Assembly (NCBI RefSeq): GCF_014698935.1
Contig: NZ_JACVMN010000002.1
Span: 682,001 to 746,000 of the forward strand
From: Flagellimonas sp. S3867
GTDB lineage: Bacteria > Bacteroidota > Bacteroidia > Flavobacteriales > Flavobacteriaceae
DNA length: 64,000 nt
Direction: 5' to 3'
In this document: piece after piece, positions 27,418-36,598 of the stretch
Position numbering within the stretch: position 1 is the first letter of the stretch
How the letters are laid out: the number at the start of each line of letters is the position of its first letter
The notes under the pieces: generated by a model
The model's database searches: none
Told to the model about the DNA's origin: nothing
Seen by the model: only the letters and a program-made list of their open reading frames with translations
Translations under genes and position numbers: made by a program

Positions 27418-28284
27418 CTACTTATCAAGATCTTTTCCTATCTCCCCAATCTTAGCCGTGCAAATCTCCTCCGTAAGTCGTTTGAGTTCATTTACCCGTT
27501 CAGCCAATTCCTCCAGTTCACCTTTAGTGATCTCGTATTCATCCATTTTGTAGCGGGCATCGATATAGGCGCGTTTTAGGAGTTCAAAAAGGTGTTTTTC
27601 GGTGTCGGTGATCTTGGGGAAAACAGCAAAGCGGTGGTCGCACATTTCTACTTTTATGCCCAGGTTCTCCAAATTATGGTCCTTGGGGCGGTAATCGGTA
27701 AAGACGAGCAAAATAGTGGTGTAAAATTGCTCAACAGCTTGGTGTAAATAGAAAGCCGCTTTATGAAAATCTGCCCTATCCATCCCATGTTGAAAATCGA
27801 TAAGAAAGCCATTGGCACTTTTGAACCACTGGTCAAAATGGTCCTGTGCTTTTTGTTTATACTGCTCCGCCATCAATTTTTTGGGGTGGGCGAGTTTAAA
27901 TTTTTTAGAATCGTACAGCACCAAACCCTCCTCTTTAATGTCTTTAAAAAAGTAGTTGCCCATGGCCAACGAAGCGTTCAGTTGCTTTATGCCATGAAAG
28001 ATCAGGCTTACGGGTGTGGTGACCTTTCCGGTAGCAACAAGTTCTTCCTTAATCTTATCTTCTATCCGGAATTTTTGTTTGAAATCTTCGTGGGTGATTA
28101 CCACAAGGATGTCAAAATCGCTGCGGTATTCGTAGGTGATGCCTTTTTCCACATATTGGTCCTCTACCCAGTTGCCCCGGGCATAGCTGCCAAAAAGGAT
28201 GACCATTTCCACCAATTTATGGGCGGAAAGCTGCTCGGTGAGCAGAGTAAGTTCTTCTTGTTTGGATTTGGGCAAATGGTTCAC
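27418..28284 (-). CDS. MNT nucleotidyltransferase-HEPN fusion protein
   Basis: 288 residues with a GTG start. The N-terminal domain (about 1-110) is a minimal nucleotidyltransferase: GSYARG at 32-37 and the metal-binding pair DFD (Asp56, Asp58) in SDFDILVV, with a 15-residue insertion between them. The second half (about 130-280) is helical and HEPN-like (KAAFYLHQAVEQFYTTILL, then YRPKDHNLENLG, close to the HEPN R-x4-H region). MNT and HEPN proteins occur as separate toxin-antitoxin partners, where the MNT adds AMP to the HEPN nuclease; here they are in one chain, as in a conserved Bacteroidota group. Function in this form is not established. Confidence 0.83.
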   Translation of the reverse strand: MNHLPKSKQEELTLLTEQLSAHKLVEMVILFGSYARGNWVEDQYVEKGITYEYRSDFDILVVITHEDFKQKFRIEDKIKEELVATGKVTTPVSLIFHGIKQLNASLAMGNYFFKDIKEEGLVLYDSKKFKLAHPKKLMAEQYKQKAQDHFDQWFKSANGFLIDFQHGMDRADFHKAAFYLHQAVEQFYTTILLVFTDYRPKDHNLENLGIKVEMCDHRFAVFPKITDTEKHLFELLKRAYIDARYKMDEYEITKGELEELAERVNELKRLTEEICTAKIGEIGKDLDK

Positions 28285-28320
28285 AAACGCAAAGTAAGAA
28301 ATTATTTGGGTTGGTGGGTT

Positions 28321-29049
28321 TTAAATTCTATTGTCCAGTACCATATATTTTCTGTTCATAAAAAAACTTAAAATTTTAATCACTTTAGTGCCGTTTTCAA
28401 GGCACATTTTTTCCAGATTCGCTTTGGAGTTTTCGAAATCTTGACTTTGCGGGTAAAGGTTTTCAGAAAGTTTTGTTTTAAAAAGGATCTCTTGTTTGCC
28501 ATTTTTGAGAACCGCAGTAAAAGTGTTGGACAATGCGCTTTTTTGAATTAGTAGCGAACCGTCTTCGCCACCAAAAAATGTTTCAATTATAGAATCTCTT
28601 TCGTACACATTGTGGTCGACAATTAAATATGATATTTCGTCAAATTGGAAGCTCTTTTTACTCCAAGTATTTAGCACTTCTATTTTTTGTTTCTCCTTGT
28701 TTATATGTAAAATCACACGGTTTTTTAATGATACATCGACTACTTTTTTACTAATGGATAATCTTTTGTCAAAGGCATTTTACTTTGATGGCACATCAAA
28801 ATTGAGAGGAGGTATTTTTAAATCTGGTTTTAGGAGTTTTTCTTTTCTAGCTTGAAATGTTTTAATATGCTTAGGTATATTGTTCATATAAAAAAAAAGG
28901 AATACAAAACATACCAAAATCAATAAACTCCAGTCACTTACCCAATTTTTCCAAGTTATACTCCCAAAAAGAAAACTTCCAACCATAATAAGAATCACTG
29001 GCAGCAACGGAAGCAATAACTTATTAAAAATAATTTTAGAAATATTCAT
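28321..29049 (-). pseudogene. Membrane protein gene interrupted by an in-frame stop
   Basis: Two open segments on the minus strand, 29049-28780 (89 codons, two membrane helices) and 28779-28321, lie in the same frame and are separated by a single TAA at 28782-28780. The second segment has no ATG near its start; its first usable codon is GTG at 28716. Read through the stop, the product would be about 242 residues: two helices, a linker (KIPPLNFDVPSK, then NAFDKRLSISKK) and a soluble beta-rich domain (ILHINKEKQKIEVLN). This looks like one gene with a recent nonsense mutation. A sequencing error or two separate proteins remain possible. Family unknown. Confidence 0.6.
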
Positions 29050-29139
29050 TTGCTTGTGTAGAACCGTTTCAGCGACAAGTTTTGAAAGCCTAAAACCAAA
29101 ATAAGGAATTATTTTATCCTTTTAAAGCACCCTGATAGT

Positions 29140-29625
29140 TCAATTTGGAGAATGTAACCCCATTTTATTGCCTTCAGAATCTAGGAAAATGGCAAAAAAC
29201 CCAACCTCATCTGCATGCGGAGTTTTGGGTACTAGGGTTTTTCCACCATTGCTTTTAACTTTGTCCAAAATTCCCTGAAGGTCGTTACCTCCGTTCAAGT
29301 AAACGGTAACACCATCTGTTGACGGGGTGTATCCTTCTCCTTTCATAATCACGCCAACCACCATTTGATCTTCCAAAGGCAAAAGGCCCATTTCCATCCC
29401 TGGGAATTCCATTTTCTCTATGTTAATGTTTAAAATAGCCTGGTAAAAATCAATGGCCCTTGTAATGTCAGCGGCAGGGATTTCAAAAATGGATACATAA
29501 CTTTTCATAGGAGTTGTTTTTTGTGGTTCTGGTTGTATTTCCAACTCAGGTTTAGGCTTGTTTTGGCAAGCGGTATAGCTCATGACAATCAGGGTTGCCG
29601 ATAGGCCGTATAGTATTCTTTTCAT
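29140..29625 (-). CDS. VOC/glyoxalase-fold lipoprotein
   Basis: 161 residues. The signal peptide ends in the lipobox SYTAC (Cys20), then a Pro/Glu linker, then a vicinal-oxygen-chelate domain from residue 40: YVSIFEIPAADITRAIDFYQAILN, MGLLPL, and DSEGNKMGLHSP, the typical beta-alpha-beta-beta-beta pattern with final strand Glu-Gly-Asn. An internal ATG (MKSYVSIFEIPA) marks where cytoplasmic relatives start, so this copy seems to have gained an export signal. Substrate unknown. It lies 73 bases after the AraC gene on the same strand, and VOC-AraC neighbours are common. Confidence 0.85.
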   Translation of the reverse strand: MKRILYGLSATLIVMSYTACQNKPKPELEIQPEPQKTTPMKSYVSIFEIPAADITRAIDFYQAILNINIEKMEFPGMEMGLLPLEDQMVVGVIMKGEGYTPSTDGVTVYLNGGNDLQGILDKVKSNGGKTLVPKTPHADEVGFFAIFLDSEGNKMGLHSPN

Positions 29626-29698
29626 GTTCTTTGGTTGAAATGAATCACAAATCTAAAGCGACCTTAAACTGTGAAATTGTAAAAATGCGACATCCTTT

Positions 29699-30514
29699 CT
29701 ATTTATAGAAAGCTGCGGAAAGTGCCATGTTTTCGTTCCCTAAAAATTCCTTTGGGCTTATGCCGGTAAACTCCTTAAAGTCTTTGATAAAATGTGCCTG
29801 GTCGTAGTACTCACTTTCGTAGGCAATGTTGGTAAGGCTTTCCCCTTCTTTGTTCAACAGCATTTTTAAAGCACTCTGCAATCGAATTACCTTGCCCAAC
29901 TGTTTTGGACTGATGCCTATTTGTTTGGCGAAGTTTCTTTCCAGTTGTCTTCTTTTGGCCGGATTTTCTTTTAGGATGGCATTTATGGAGGTGTTGCCCT
30001 TGGTTTCCAATAACGCGGCTACCGTGGATTTTACAATAGTGTCCACGGTGGCGGTTTCGTTGAGTCTTTTGAGCAGAAACTCTTCGACGATTGCTATCCG
30101 ATGCTGGGTGTCTGCGGCTTCAATGATTTCCTGTTCCAGCTTTGTTGCCACTTCTTCTCCGAACAAGACTTTAATTGGCGTTTCCTTATTGGCCAAGGTT
30201 TTAATGGGCACCGAAACAAAATTGGCAAAACCATAGGGGTAAAAACTGACGGAAAAAGAGTTGACATAACCTGTGGGTTCTACGTAAAAAGGCTCAAGGG
30301 TCTGCCCCAGCACAAATGCCCGGGGCTGTAGGATAAAATCACCTTCGGTGGTGTAGCGCTTGATATCGTCCCAAAAGAGAAATGCCATTTCAATTTTGCC
30401 GTCCGGGATTATCCGTTGTCTTTGAGCATCGTCAGCTGCAGGGACTTCCAAAGTCCAATAGCAACTGACCAGGGATTCTAAATCAGGATGGGGCTGATAG
30501 GTTTGGTAGTTCAT
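29699..30514 (-). CDS. AraC-family transcriptional regulator
   Basis: 271 residues. The N-terminal 150 residues are a beta-rich domain of the DUF6597 type found in AraC regulators (YQPHPDLESLVSCYWTLEVP, RIIPDGKIEMAFLF). The C-terminal AraC DNA-binding domain (about 165-265) has two helix-turn-helix units: the end of the first at RRQLERNFAKQIGISPKQLGKVIRLQ and the second at LTNIAYESEYYDQAHFIKDFKEFTGISPKEF, an intact HTH_18 signature. The inducer is unknown. The gene follows the GNAT gene by 13 bases and may regulate the VOC lipoprotein downstream. Confidence 0.9.
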   Translation of the reverse strand: MNYQTYQPHPDLESLVSCYWTLEVPAADDAQRQRIIPDGKIEMAFLFWDDIKRYTTEGDFILQPRAFVLGQTLEPFYVEPTGYVNSFSVSFYPYGFANFVSVPIKTLANKETPIKVLFGEEVATKLEQEIIEAADTQHRIAIVEEFLLKRLNETATVDTIVKSTVAALLETKGNTSINAILKENPAKRRQLERNFAKQIGISPKQLGKVIRLQSALKMLLNKEGESLTNIAYESEYYDQAHFIKDFKEFTGISPKEFLGNENMALSAAFYK

Positions 30515-30527
30515 CAGTAGGTATTTT

Positions 30528-30968
30528 CTATTTTTTCACCATCCTCACATGTGGAATGCCATCCTCCAAATATTCATTGCCTTGGGTTACAAAACCCAAT
30601 TCATTATAAAATTTTAAAAGATAGGTCTGGGCCGAAATTTCAATGGTGTTTTCCGGGAACCTTGTTCCAATCTCCTCCAAGGTTGCCTGCATAATTACTT
30701 TCCCGTAGCCATATTTTCGCTCATCCTTGGCAACCACCACTCTTCCAATGCTGGTGTTTTTAAAATAATCCCCCGGACCAAAAACACGGGTATAAGCGAC
30801 CACTTTTCCATTTTTGATGCCGATTACATGTAAAGCTTTTTCGTCTTTGCCATCCACGTCTTGATATGCACAGTTTTGTTCCACCACAAATACCTCGCTA
30901 CGCATCTGTAAAATTTGGTACAGTTCTGTTTTTGATAATTCGTCGAATTTCTTTGTTACAATTTCCAT
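30528..30968 (-). CDS. GNAT-family N-acetyltransferase, ElaA-like
   Basis: 146 residues. The N-terminus FDELSKTELYQILQMRSEVFVVEQ and the YQDVDGKDEKALH segment are characteristic of ElaA-type acetyltransferases; the acetyl-CoA motif A is IGRVVVAKDERKYGYGKVIM (about 76-95). It transfers acetyl from acetyl-CoA to an unknown amine. Its ATG shares one base with the stop of the CDF transporter (TAATG), so it is translationally linked to it. Confidence 0.88.
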   Translation of the reverse strand: MEIVTKKFDELSKTELYQILQMRSEVFVVEQNCAYQDVDGKDEKALHVIGIKNGKVVAYTRVFGPGDYFKNTSIGRVVVAKDERKYGYGKVIMQATLEEIGTRFPENTIEISAQTYLLKFYNELGFVTQGNEYLEDGIPHVRMVKK

Positions 30969-31885
30969 TAATCCTGCACAATTACGCTTTTGGAATCACA
31001 CTTATCAAATTCTGGCTGAATATTGATATGGTTTATTCCGTGTTTATGATACACATGTTCTTCGATATCCACCAAAATCTTATCGAATTCAGATAGTTTT
31101 ATATCCTCTTTAAAATCGATATGGGCCTCCAAATGAATTTCCTCTTCGTTCAATTGCCAAATATGCACATGGTGTACATTTTTAATGGGTTCCAAAGTAC
31201 AAATGGACTCCACAATCTTTTTTATTTCTATGGATTTTGGGGTGAACAGCATTAATACTTTTGTTGATTCCTTTAATAAATCATATCCCATATAAATCAA
31301 ATAGATTCCAATGAGCATGGTCAATACGGCATCTACCCAATAAATTTGGAAAAACTTCATCAACAAACCACCTATTAAAACCGCTACGGATGCCATCATA
31401 TCGGTAAGCAAATGTAAATAGGCCGATTTCATGTTCATATTGTCCTTGGAATCCTTTTTCAACAAAAGCACACTGAAGCCATTGGCCAAAATACCAACCA
31501 GCGCCAACCAAATTACCAAGTCGGAAGCAATTTCCTTTGGTTCGTACAATCTTTCGACAGCCTCAATCATTAAAATTATGGCTACAACAACCAAGGTTGC
31601 CGCATTGATAAAAGCAGCTAAGATCTCGGCTCGTTTATAACCAAAGGTTTTAAGGGTAGATGCCTTTTTCCTTCCCAACAACGTGGCCACATAACTGACA
31701 ATTAAGGAAAGTACGTCACTGAAATTGTGAAGCGCATCGGATAATAAGGCAAGACTGCCTGAAATTAGGCCACCAATTACCTGGGAAACGGTGATGACAA
31801 TGTTAAGGATGATGGATATGAGAAGGTTTCTTCCCTTTAGGTCGGTATGGGAATGCTGGTGGCCATGGTTGTGATGGTGTCCCAT
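30968..31885 (-). CDS. Cation diffusion facilitator (Zn2+/Co2+/Cd2+ efflux)
   Basis: 305 residues. A His-rich N-terminus (MGHHHNHGHQHSHTD) is followed by six membrane helices with the CDF metal site SLALLSDALHNFSDVLSL in helix 2 and LHLLTDMMASV in helix 5, i.e. the HxxxD and HxxxD pairs of zinc-selective members. The cytoplasmic C-terminal domain (about 215-305) includes HHVHIWQLNEEEIHLEAH, a metal-binding dimer fold. It exports zinc or related ions in exchange for protons. Five bases separate it from rpiB and it overlaps the GNAT gene by one base. Confidence 0.92.
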   Translation of the reverse strand: MGHHHNHGHQHSHTDLKGRNLLISIILNIVITVSQVIGGLISGSLALLSDALHNFSDVLSLIVSYVATLLGRKKASTLKTFGYKRAEILAAFINAATLVVVAIILMIEAVERLYEPKEIASDLVIWLALVGILANGFSVLLLKKDSKDNMNMKSAYLHLLTDMMASVAVLIGGLLMKFFQIYWVDAVLTMLIGIYLIYMGYDLLKESTKVLMLFTPKSIEIKKIVESICTLEPIKNVHHVHIWQLNEEEIHLEAHIDFKEDIKLSEFDKILVDIEEHVYHKHGINHINIQPEFDKCDSKSVIVQD

Positions 31886-31890
31886 GGTTT

Positions 31891-32322
31891 TTATCTACAA
31901 GCTATCTTTTCTACTCTTCTTTCGTGTCTACCTCCTTCAAATTTGGTGTTCAAGAAAGTTTCTACCATTTCCAAAGCTTGGGGCAGGGCTATGAAACGTG
32001 CGGGAAGACTCAGAATATTGGCATCATTATGTTCCCGGGCCAATGCTGTGATTTCTTTTGTCCAACAAAGGGCTCCCCTAACTTTTTGGTGTTTGTTTAT
32101 GGTCATGCTTGCGCCATTTCCGCTTCCACAAATAACAATCCCCATATCTACTTTGCCTTCTTCAACATCATTGGCAACGGGGTGTACAAAATCAGGATAA
32201 TCCACACTGTCGGTGCCATCGGTACCATAATTGGTTACCTCAATGCTCTTGGATTTTAACATGCCTATTATTGCAAGCTTATAATCGGTTCCGGCGTGGT
32301 CATTGCCTATTGCTATTTTCAT
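31891..32322 (-). CDS. rpiB: Ribose-5-phosphate isomerase B
   Basis: 143 residues. The start IAIGNDHAGTDYK, the catalytic Cys in IVICGSGNGASM (about residue 65), and RHERRVEKI at the C-terminus are diagnostic of RpiB. It interconverts ribose 5-phosphate and ribulose 5-phosphate in the non-oxidative pentose phosphate pathway. It is the first gene of a leftward operon with the CDF transporter, GNAT and AraC genes, which look functionally unrelated. Confidence 0.95.
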   Translation of the reverse strand: MKIAIGNDHAGTDYKLAIIGMLKSKSIEVTNYGTDGTDSVDYPDFVHPVANDVEEGKVDMGIVICGSGNGASMTINKHQKVRGALCWTKEITALAREHNDANILSLPARFIALPQALEMVETFLNTKFEGGRHERRVEKIACR

Positions 32323-32603
32323 CTTTTTATATTTATTGCTTTTTAACGGTCAGATGGAATTCGCCAATAATTATCTCAATGGGTATCAAGAATTCTCATG
32401 GCTCATTTCATGGTTTTTGTTTTGATATAGGTGTTTTACAAAGGTACAATTCTTTTTATCGGGTGCTGTTGATAAGAATCACCAAAAACCTGCATAAAAC
32501 TAATTATCAATCCTTTATAAAAAAACTATAATTGTTGATGGTTTACTCAAAAGTTAAGGAAACTAAATTTTGATATTATATTATATAAACTTAATACGGA
32601 TAA

Positions 32604-32638
32604 AATTTTTAGGAATGGTAATCATTCCATTAAAAATT
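32604..32638. other. Long AT-rich hairpin in the rpiB-rnr gap
   Basis: AATTTTTAGGAATG (32604-32617) pairs with the complement at 32623-32638, giving six plus eight base pairs with a two-base bulge (AT at 32629-32630) and a five-base loop. A-runs and T-runs flank the GGAATG/CATTCC core on both sides, so it could end transcripts on either strand or be an RNA element. Confidence 0.4.
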
Positions 32639-32952
32639 AATCAACTGTAATCACAAATTTATTGGGCGTAATTAACACTTGTTCCCTATTTAGTTTTCAA
32701 TAATTTACTGTTAACAACACTTATGAAACAAGGTGTATAAAAAATCTAATTTCCTGATTTATAATCTTCTCATGAATGTAAACAATGTGAACAAAATTAT
32801 TTTTCTGTTCAACACAAGTTTTTGATCAATAATTTATACCCCTTTTCAACAAGCAATCATAATCATCATTTTAATTTAATTTAAAAAAGAAGAAAAAATA
32901 TAATAATGTATGTTGTTAATAAAATGCATGTTGTTTAAACGATATTATGTAG

Positions 32953-32987
32953 TTGACCTTGTCAAGGATATTAATTCGTATTTTTCG
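32953..32987 (+). promoter_or_regulatory. Possible rnr promoter
   Basis: TTG at 32953 (in TTGACC) and a TATTTTTC box at 32979-32986 are separated by 23 bases and lie 18 bases before the rnr ATG. The box differs from TAnnTTTG in the last base. A small inverted repeat CCTTG-T-CAAGG (32958-32968) lies in the spacer. Confidence 0.4.
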
Positions 32988-33004
32988 CCAAACTAAGAAT
33001 GTAA

Positions 33005-35203
33005 ATGTCAAAAAAGAAGAAACGAGGGAGAGGTCAGCGGAAGAATGAGATAACAAAGGGCATTTTTACGGTTTTGGAAAAAGAACCTTCCAAATCATTT
33101 AACTACAAACAAATTGCATCAAAACTTGGTATTACAGAAACCAAGGACAGGAATGAACTTATTAAACGTTTGGGTCAACTTAATGCAAGTGAAAGAATTT
33201 TGGAAGTAGAACGCGGTAAGTTCAAAAAGAAACCATCATTACATACTTATTTTACAGGAACTGTTGATTTAACGACCAGCGGTAACGCTTATGTTGTGGT
33301 AGATGATATGGATGATGATGTGTTTGTGCCTAAACATAAACTGAACAAAGCTCTTCATGGTGACAGTGTAGAAATCTTTTTAAAACCGAAGAAAAATGGA
33401 AAAAAACCGGAAGGTGAAATTTCCAAGGTTTTAGAACGCAAGAAAACATCATATGTTGGTGTTGTTCAAAAGCAAAAGACCTTCGCTTTTGTAAGACCTT
33501 CTGATCCGAAAATGTACACCGATATTTTTGTTCCCATTGAAAAGCTCAAAAAGGCTGCAGATGGAGACAAGGTTTTGGTTGACCTTGGTGATTGGCCGGC
33601 AGACGCGGATTCTCCTTATGGGGCGGTTACACAAATTTTAGGAAAACCAGGCGAACACAATACCGAAATACATTCCATTTTGGCGGAATATGGTTTGCCT
33701 TATGAATTTCCATACGAGGTGGAACAGTTTGCGCAAACATTGGACACTTCGATAAAGGAATCAGAAATAGCCAAAAGAAGGGATATGCGAAATGTATTGA
33801 CCTTTACTATTGATCCAAAGGATGCCAAAGATTTTGATGATGCTCTTTCCTTTCAAAAATTGGAAAATGGAAATTATGAAATAGGGGTTCATATTGCTGA
33901 TGTTTCCCATTACTTACAGCCAGATTCGATATTGGAAGAGGAGGCCTACGAACGTGCCACTTCTGTTTATTTAGTGGATAGGGTGGTACCCATGTTGCCT
34001 GAAGTTTTATCAAATAATGCCTGTTCCCTTCGACCCAATGAAGAGAAATATACCTTCTCTGCAATTTTTGAAATGGATGAAAAAGCGAATCTTGTGAATC
34101 AATGGTTTGGAAGAACGGTGATCAATTCCAATGAACGTTTTGCTTATGAAGAAGCACAGCATATCATTGAAACGGGAGAAGCAACAATTCCTAAAGAAAT
34201 CTCAATTCGAAATGGTAGTTATACCGTTTCCAATGAAGTGGTCGAAGCCACATTGACTTTTGATAAGCTGGCTAAAATTATGCGGCAAAAGCGCATGGAT
34301 GAAGGAGCTATTTCTTTTGATAAAATTGAGGTGCGTTTCAACCTTAATACTGCCAGTGAGCCCGAAAGTGTATATTTTAAAGAAGCTAAGGACGCCAATA
34401 AGCTTATAGAAGAGTTTATGTTGCTGGCCAATAAAAAAGTGGCAGAATTTATTGGTAAGCAAAAGAAGACATTTGTATATCGAATTCACGATGAACCGGA
34501 TGAAGAAAAATTAATGGCCTTAAATGGTGTTATTTCGAAGTTTGGACACAGTATTAATCTTCGTGACGGAAAGAGTATAAGCGGGTCGTTAAATCAGCTC
34601 CTAAAGGATGTAAAGGGAAAGAAAGAACAGAATTTGGTGGACACCCTTACCATTCGAAGCATGAGCAAGGCCATTTATACCACTGAAAATATTGGCCATT
34701 ATGGTTTGGGGTTTGAATATTATAGCCATTTTACCTCCCCTATTCGAAGATATCCCGATGTAATGGTGCATCGATTGTTGCAACATTATTTGGAAGGTGG
34801 CAAACCACCAAAAGCTGTTGCGTATGAAGAAAAGTGCAAACATTCCTCAAATATGGAACTGTTGGCGGCCAATGCGGAACGAGATTCTGTAAAATATATG
34901 CAGATAAAGTTCATGGAGGACAACAAGGACAAAAAGTTCTTGGGAGTGATATCCGGGGTGACCGAATGGGGTATTTATGTAGAAATTATAGAGAACAAGT
35001 GTGAAGGAATGGTTAGGATTCGCGATATTAGAGATGATTATTACACTTTTGATGAACGGCAATTTGCCATTATAGGTGAGCGATATAATAAAATGTACCA
35101 ATTGGGCGATGAAGTTTATGTGATGGTCAAGGACACGGATTTGGTAAAACGACATCTAGATTTTTCATTGATTGGGAAAAAGGACAATGTTACTTTGGAA
35201 TAG
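33005..35203 (+). CDS. rnr: Ribonuclease R
   Basis: 732 residues. Domains in order: Lys/Arg-rich N-terminus, winged helix (NYKQIASKLGITETKDRNELIKRL), two cold-shock RNA-binding domains (about 75-230), the RNB catalytic domain starting near residue 265 with the Asp cluster DPKDAKDFDDALS (from Asp270), the HFTSPIRRYPDVMVHRLL signature, and a C-terminal S1 domain (FLGVISGVTEWGIYVEI). It is a processive 3'-5' exoribonuclease that degrades structured RNA and helps rRNA quality control. First gene of a rightward group with the DUF2807 and LysE genes. Confidence 0.96.
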   Translation: MSKKKKRGRGQRKNEITKGIFTVLEKEPSKSFNYKQIASKLGITETKDRNELIKRLGQLNASERILEVERGKFKKKPSLHTYFTGTVDLTTSGNAYVVVDDMDDDVFVPKHKLNKALHGDSVEIFLKPKKNGKKPEGEISKVLERKKTSYVGVVQKQKTFAFVRPSDPKMYTDIFVPIEKLKKAADGDKVLVDLGDWPADADSPYGAVTQILGKPGEHNTEIHSILAEYGLPYEFPYEVEQFAQTLDTSIKESEIAKRRDMRNVLTFTIDPKDAKDFDDALSFQKLENGNYEIGVHIADVSHYLQPDSILEEEAYERATSVYLVDRVVPMLPEVLSNNACSLRPNEEKYTFSAIFEMDEKANLVNQWFGRTVINSNERFAYEEAQHIIETGEATIPKEISIRNGSYTVSNEVVEATLTFDKLAKIMRQKRMDEGAISFDKIEVRFNLNTASEPESVYFKEAKDANKLIEEFMLLANKKVAEFIGKQKKTFVYRIHDEPDEEKLMALNGVISKFGHSINLRDGKSISGSLNQLLKDVKGKKEQNLVDTLTIRSMSKAIYTTENIGHYGLGFEYYSHFTSPIRRYPDVMVHRLLQHYLEGGKPPKAVAYEEKCKHSSNMELLAANAERDSVKYMQIKFMEDNKDKKFLGVISGVTEWGIYVEIIENKCEGMVRIRDIRDDYYTFDERQFAIIGERYNKMYQLGDEVYVMVKDTDLVKRHLDFSLIGKKDNVTLE

Positions 35204-35237
35204 AATTTGTTATCCATTGAGGGTCAATTTATAACCA

Positions 35238-35918
35238 ATGAAAACAACACAGATTTTTTTGGTATTTCTTTGCTTTCAGATGCTAAGTGCACAAAGTGAA
35301 AAAATCACCCACGAACTTGGAAAATTTACCGAAGTAAAAGGGTTCGATGGTATTTCCATTAACCTGATCAAATCAGACACCAACAAGGCGGTCATTACAG
35401 GAGTCAACACCAAAAAAGTGGCCATTGTAAATAATAATGGCGTATTAAAGCTTCGCATGGAAATCGATAAGATATTCAGCGGATACCGCACCTTTATTGA
35501 TTTGCATTTTACGGAGGAGCTCAATGTGATCGATGTGAATGAAGATGCACGCATTGCATCCGAAGAAACTTTTGTGCAAGAAATTCTCGATGTTAGGGCG
35601 CAGGAAGGTGGAGAACTAGTTTTACAATGTCAAACCGAACAACTTTTGGTGAAAACGGTCACCGGAGGAGAAATTGAAATTAGTGGATTTTCCGACACTC
35701 AAGACGTGATAATAAATACCGGCGGTGTGTACAATGGCAAGACCTTCAAAACAAAATTTACCACAATTACCGTAAACGCTGGAGGAAATGCCCAAATCTA
35801 TGCTACCAATTACGTAAAAGCCAATGTAAAGGCAGGTGGGGAAGTTTTGGTATATGGGAATCCTGAAAAAATGGATGAAAAAAAGGTTTTCGGAGGTAAA
35901 ATCAAACGAGTGGAGTAA
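35238..35918 (+). CDS. DUF2807 (GIN domain) exported protein
   Basis: 226 residues with a signal peptide ending at MLSAQ (residue 18). The rest is a single-stranded beta-helix-like domain with repeated VxVxxGGxxxIxG turns (KTVTGGEIEISGF, VIINTGGVYNG, VNAGGNAQIYA, VKAGGEVLVYGNP), the pattern of the head GIN domain. Probably periplasmic or surface; function unknown. It lies 34 bases after rnr and five before the LysE gene. Confidence 0.88.
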   Translation: MKTTQIFLVFLCFQMLSAQSEKITHELGKFTEVKGFDGISINLIKSDTNKAVITGVNTKKVAIVNNNGVLKLRMEIDKIFSGYRTFIDLHFTEELNVIDVNEDARIASEETFVQEILDVRAQEGGELVLQCQTEQLLVKTVTGGEIEISGFSDTQDVIINTGGVYNGKTFKTKFTTITVNAGGNAQIYATNYVKANVKAGGEVLVYGNPEKMDEKKVFGGKIKRVE

Positions 35919-35923
35919 GCAAT

Positions 35924-36598
35924 ATGTTAGAAGACATTCAGGCAGCGGCACCTTTAGGGTTTCTATTGAGTTTTATGATAGGTCCGGTTTTCTTTGTTTT
36001 ATTAGAAACCAGTGCAACCAAAGGTTTTCGTGCCGGAGTCAGCTTTAATGTAGGGGTAATTATAGCAGATATTGTTTTTCTGTTGATTGCATACTTCAGT
36101 AGTTTTCAATTATTGGAAAACCTTAGTAATCAACCCGGACTGTTTGTTTTCGGAGGTATGATTCTTCTAGTTTATGGAATTGTGATCTTTGTAAAAAAGG
36201 CATCAAAAAAGGCCAATGTAAAAGCATCAAAAGGGACTTATTTTGGCTTAATGGTCAAAGGGTTTTTGCTTAACTTCATCAACATTGGGGTACTTGCTTT
36301 TTGGTTGGGACTTATAGTAATAGTGGGCCCGAGTTTGGATAATGATCCGAACAGAATATGGCTTTTCTTCGGCTCGGTAATAATAGTATATTTTGTCACT
36401 GACCTGTTCAAGATACTGTTGGCCAAGCAATTAAAAAGATATTTGACTCAAGAAAGAATAGTGTTGATTAAAAAAGCCTTGGGAATTGTGCTGATTGCAT
36501 GTGGAATTGTACTGATTATCAAAGGTTTCTTACCGAAAGAAAAATTCAACATTAAAGAAGGAATAGAGCGTATAAGCGAACAAAAAAACCCAACCTAA
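35924..36598 (+). CDS. LysE-family exporter
   Basis: 224 residues, six membrane helices. The N-terminal signature PLGFLLSFMIGPVFFVLLETSATKGFRAGVSFNVGV (LysE/RhtB GPxxxxv...G..aGl) is clear. The family exports amino acids or related small molecules; the substrate here is unknown. The last codons form the left arm of a bidirectional terminator. Confidence 0.9.
   Translation: MLEDIQAAAPLGFLLSFMIGPVFFVLLETSATKGFRAGVSFNVGVIIADIVFLLIAYFSSFQLLENLSNQPGLFVFGGMILLVYGIVIFVKKASKKANVKASKGTYFGLMVKGFLLNFINIGVLAFWLGLIVIVGPSLDNDPNRIWLFFGSVIIVYFVTDLFKILLAKQLKRYLTQERIVLIKKALGIVLIACGIVLIIKGFLPKEKFNIKEGIERISEQKNPT

Larger units (their letters stand above)
32323..33004. other. 682-bp divergent intergenic region between rpiB and rnr
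   Basis: Very AT-rich with stops in all frames; no convincing ORF or tRNA. It contains a long hairpin (32604-32638) and a possible rnr promoter (32953-32987). No DnaA boxes were seen. It is much longer than the other gaps in this compact window, so an unrecognised small RNA or long leaders are possible. Confidence 0.6.

Noticed and set aside
27763..28371. 202-codon plus-strand ORF
   Set aside because: Antisense to the MNT-HEPN gene, whose motifs are intact; the plus-strand product is hydrophobic without family features.
32830..32950. AT-rich stretch as a replication origin
   Set aside because: No DnaA boxes, no dnaA or dnaN nearby and no iterons.
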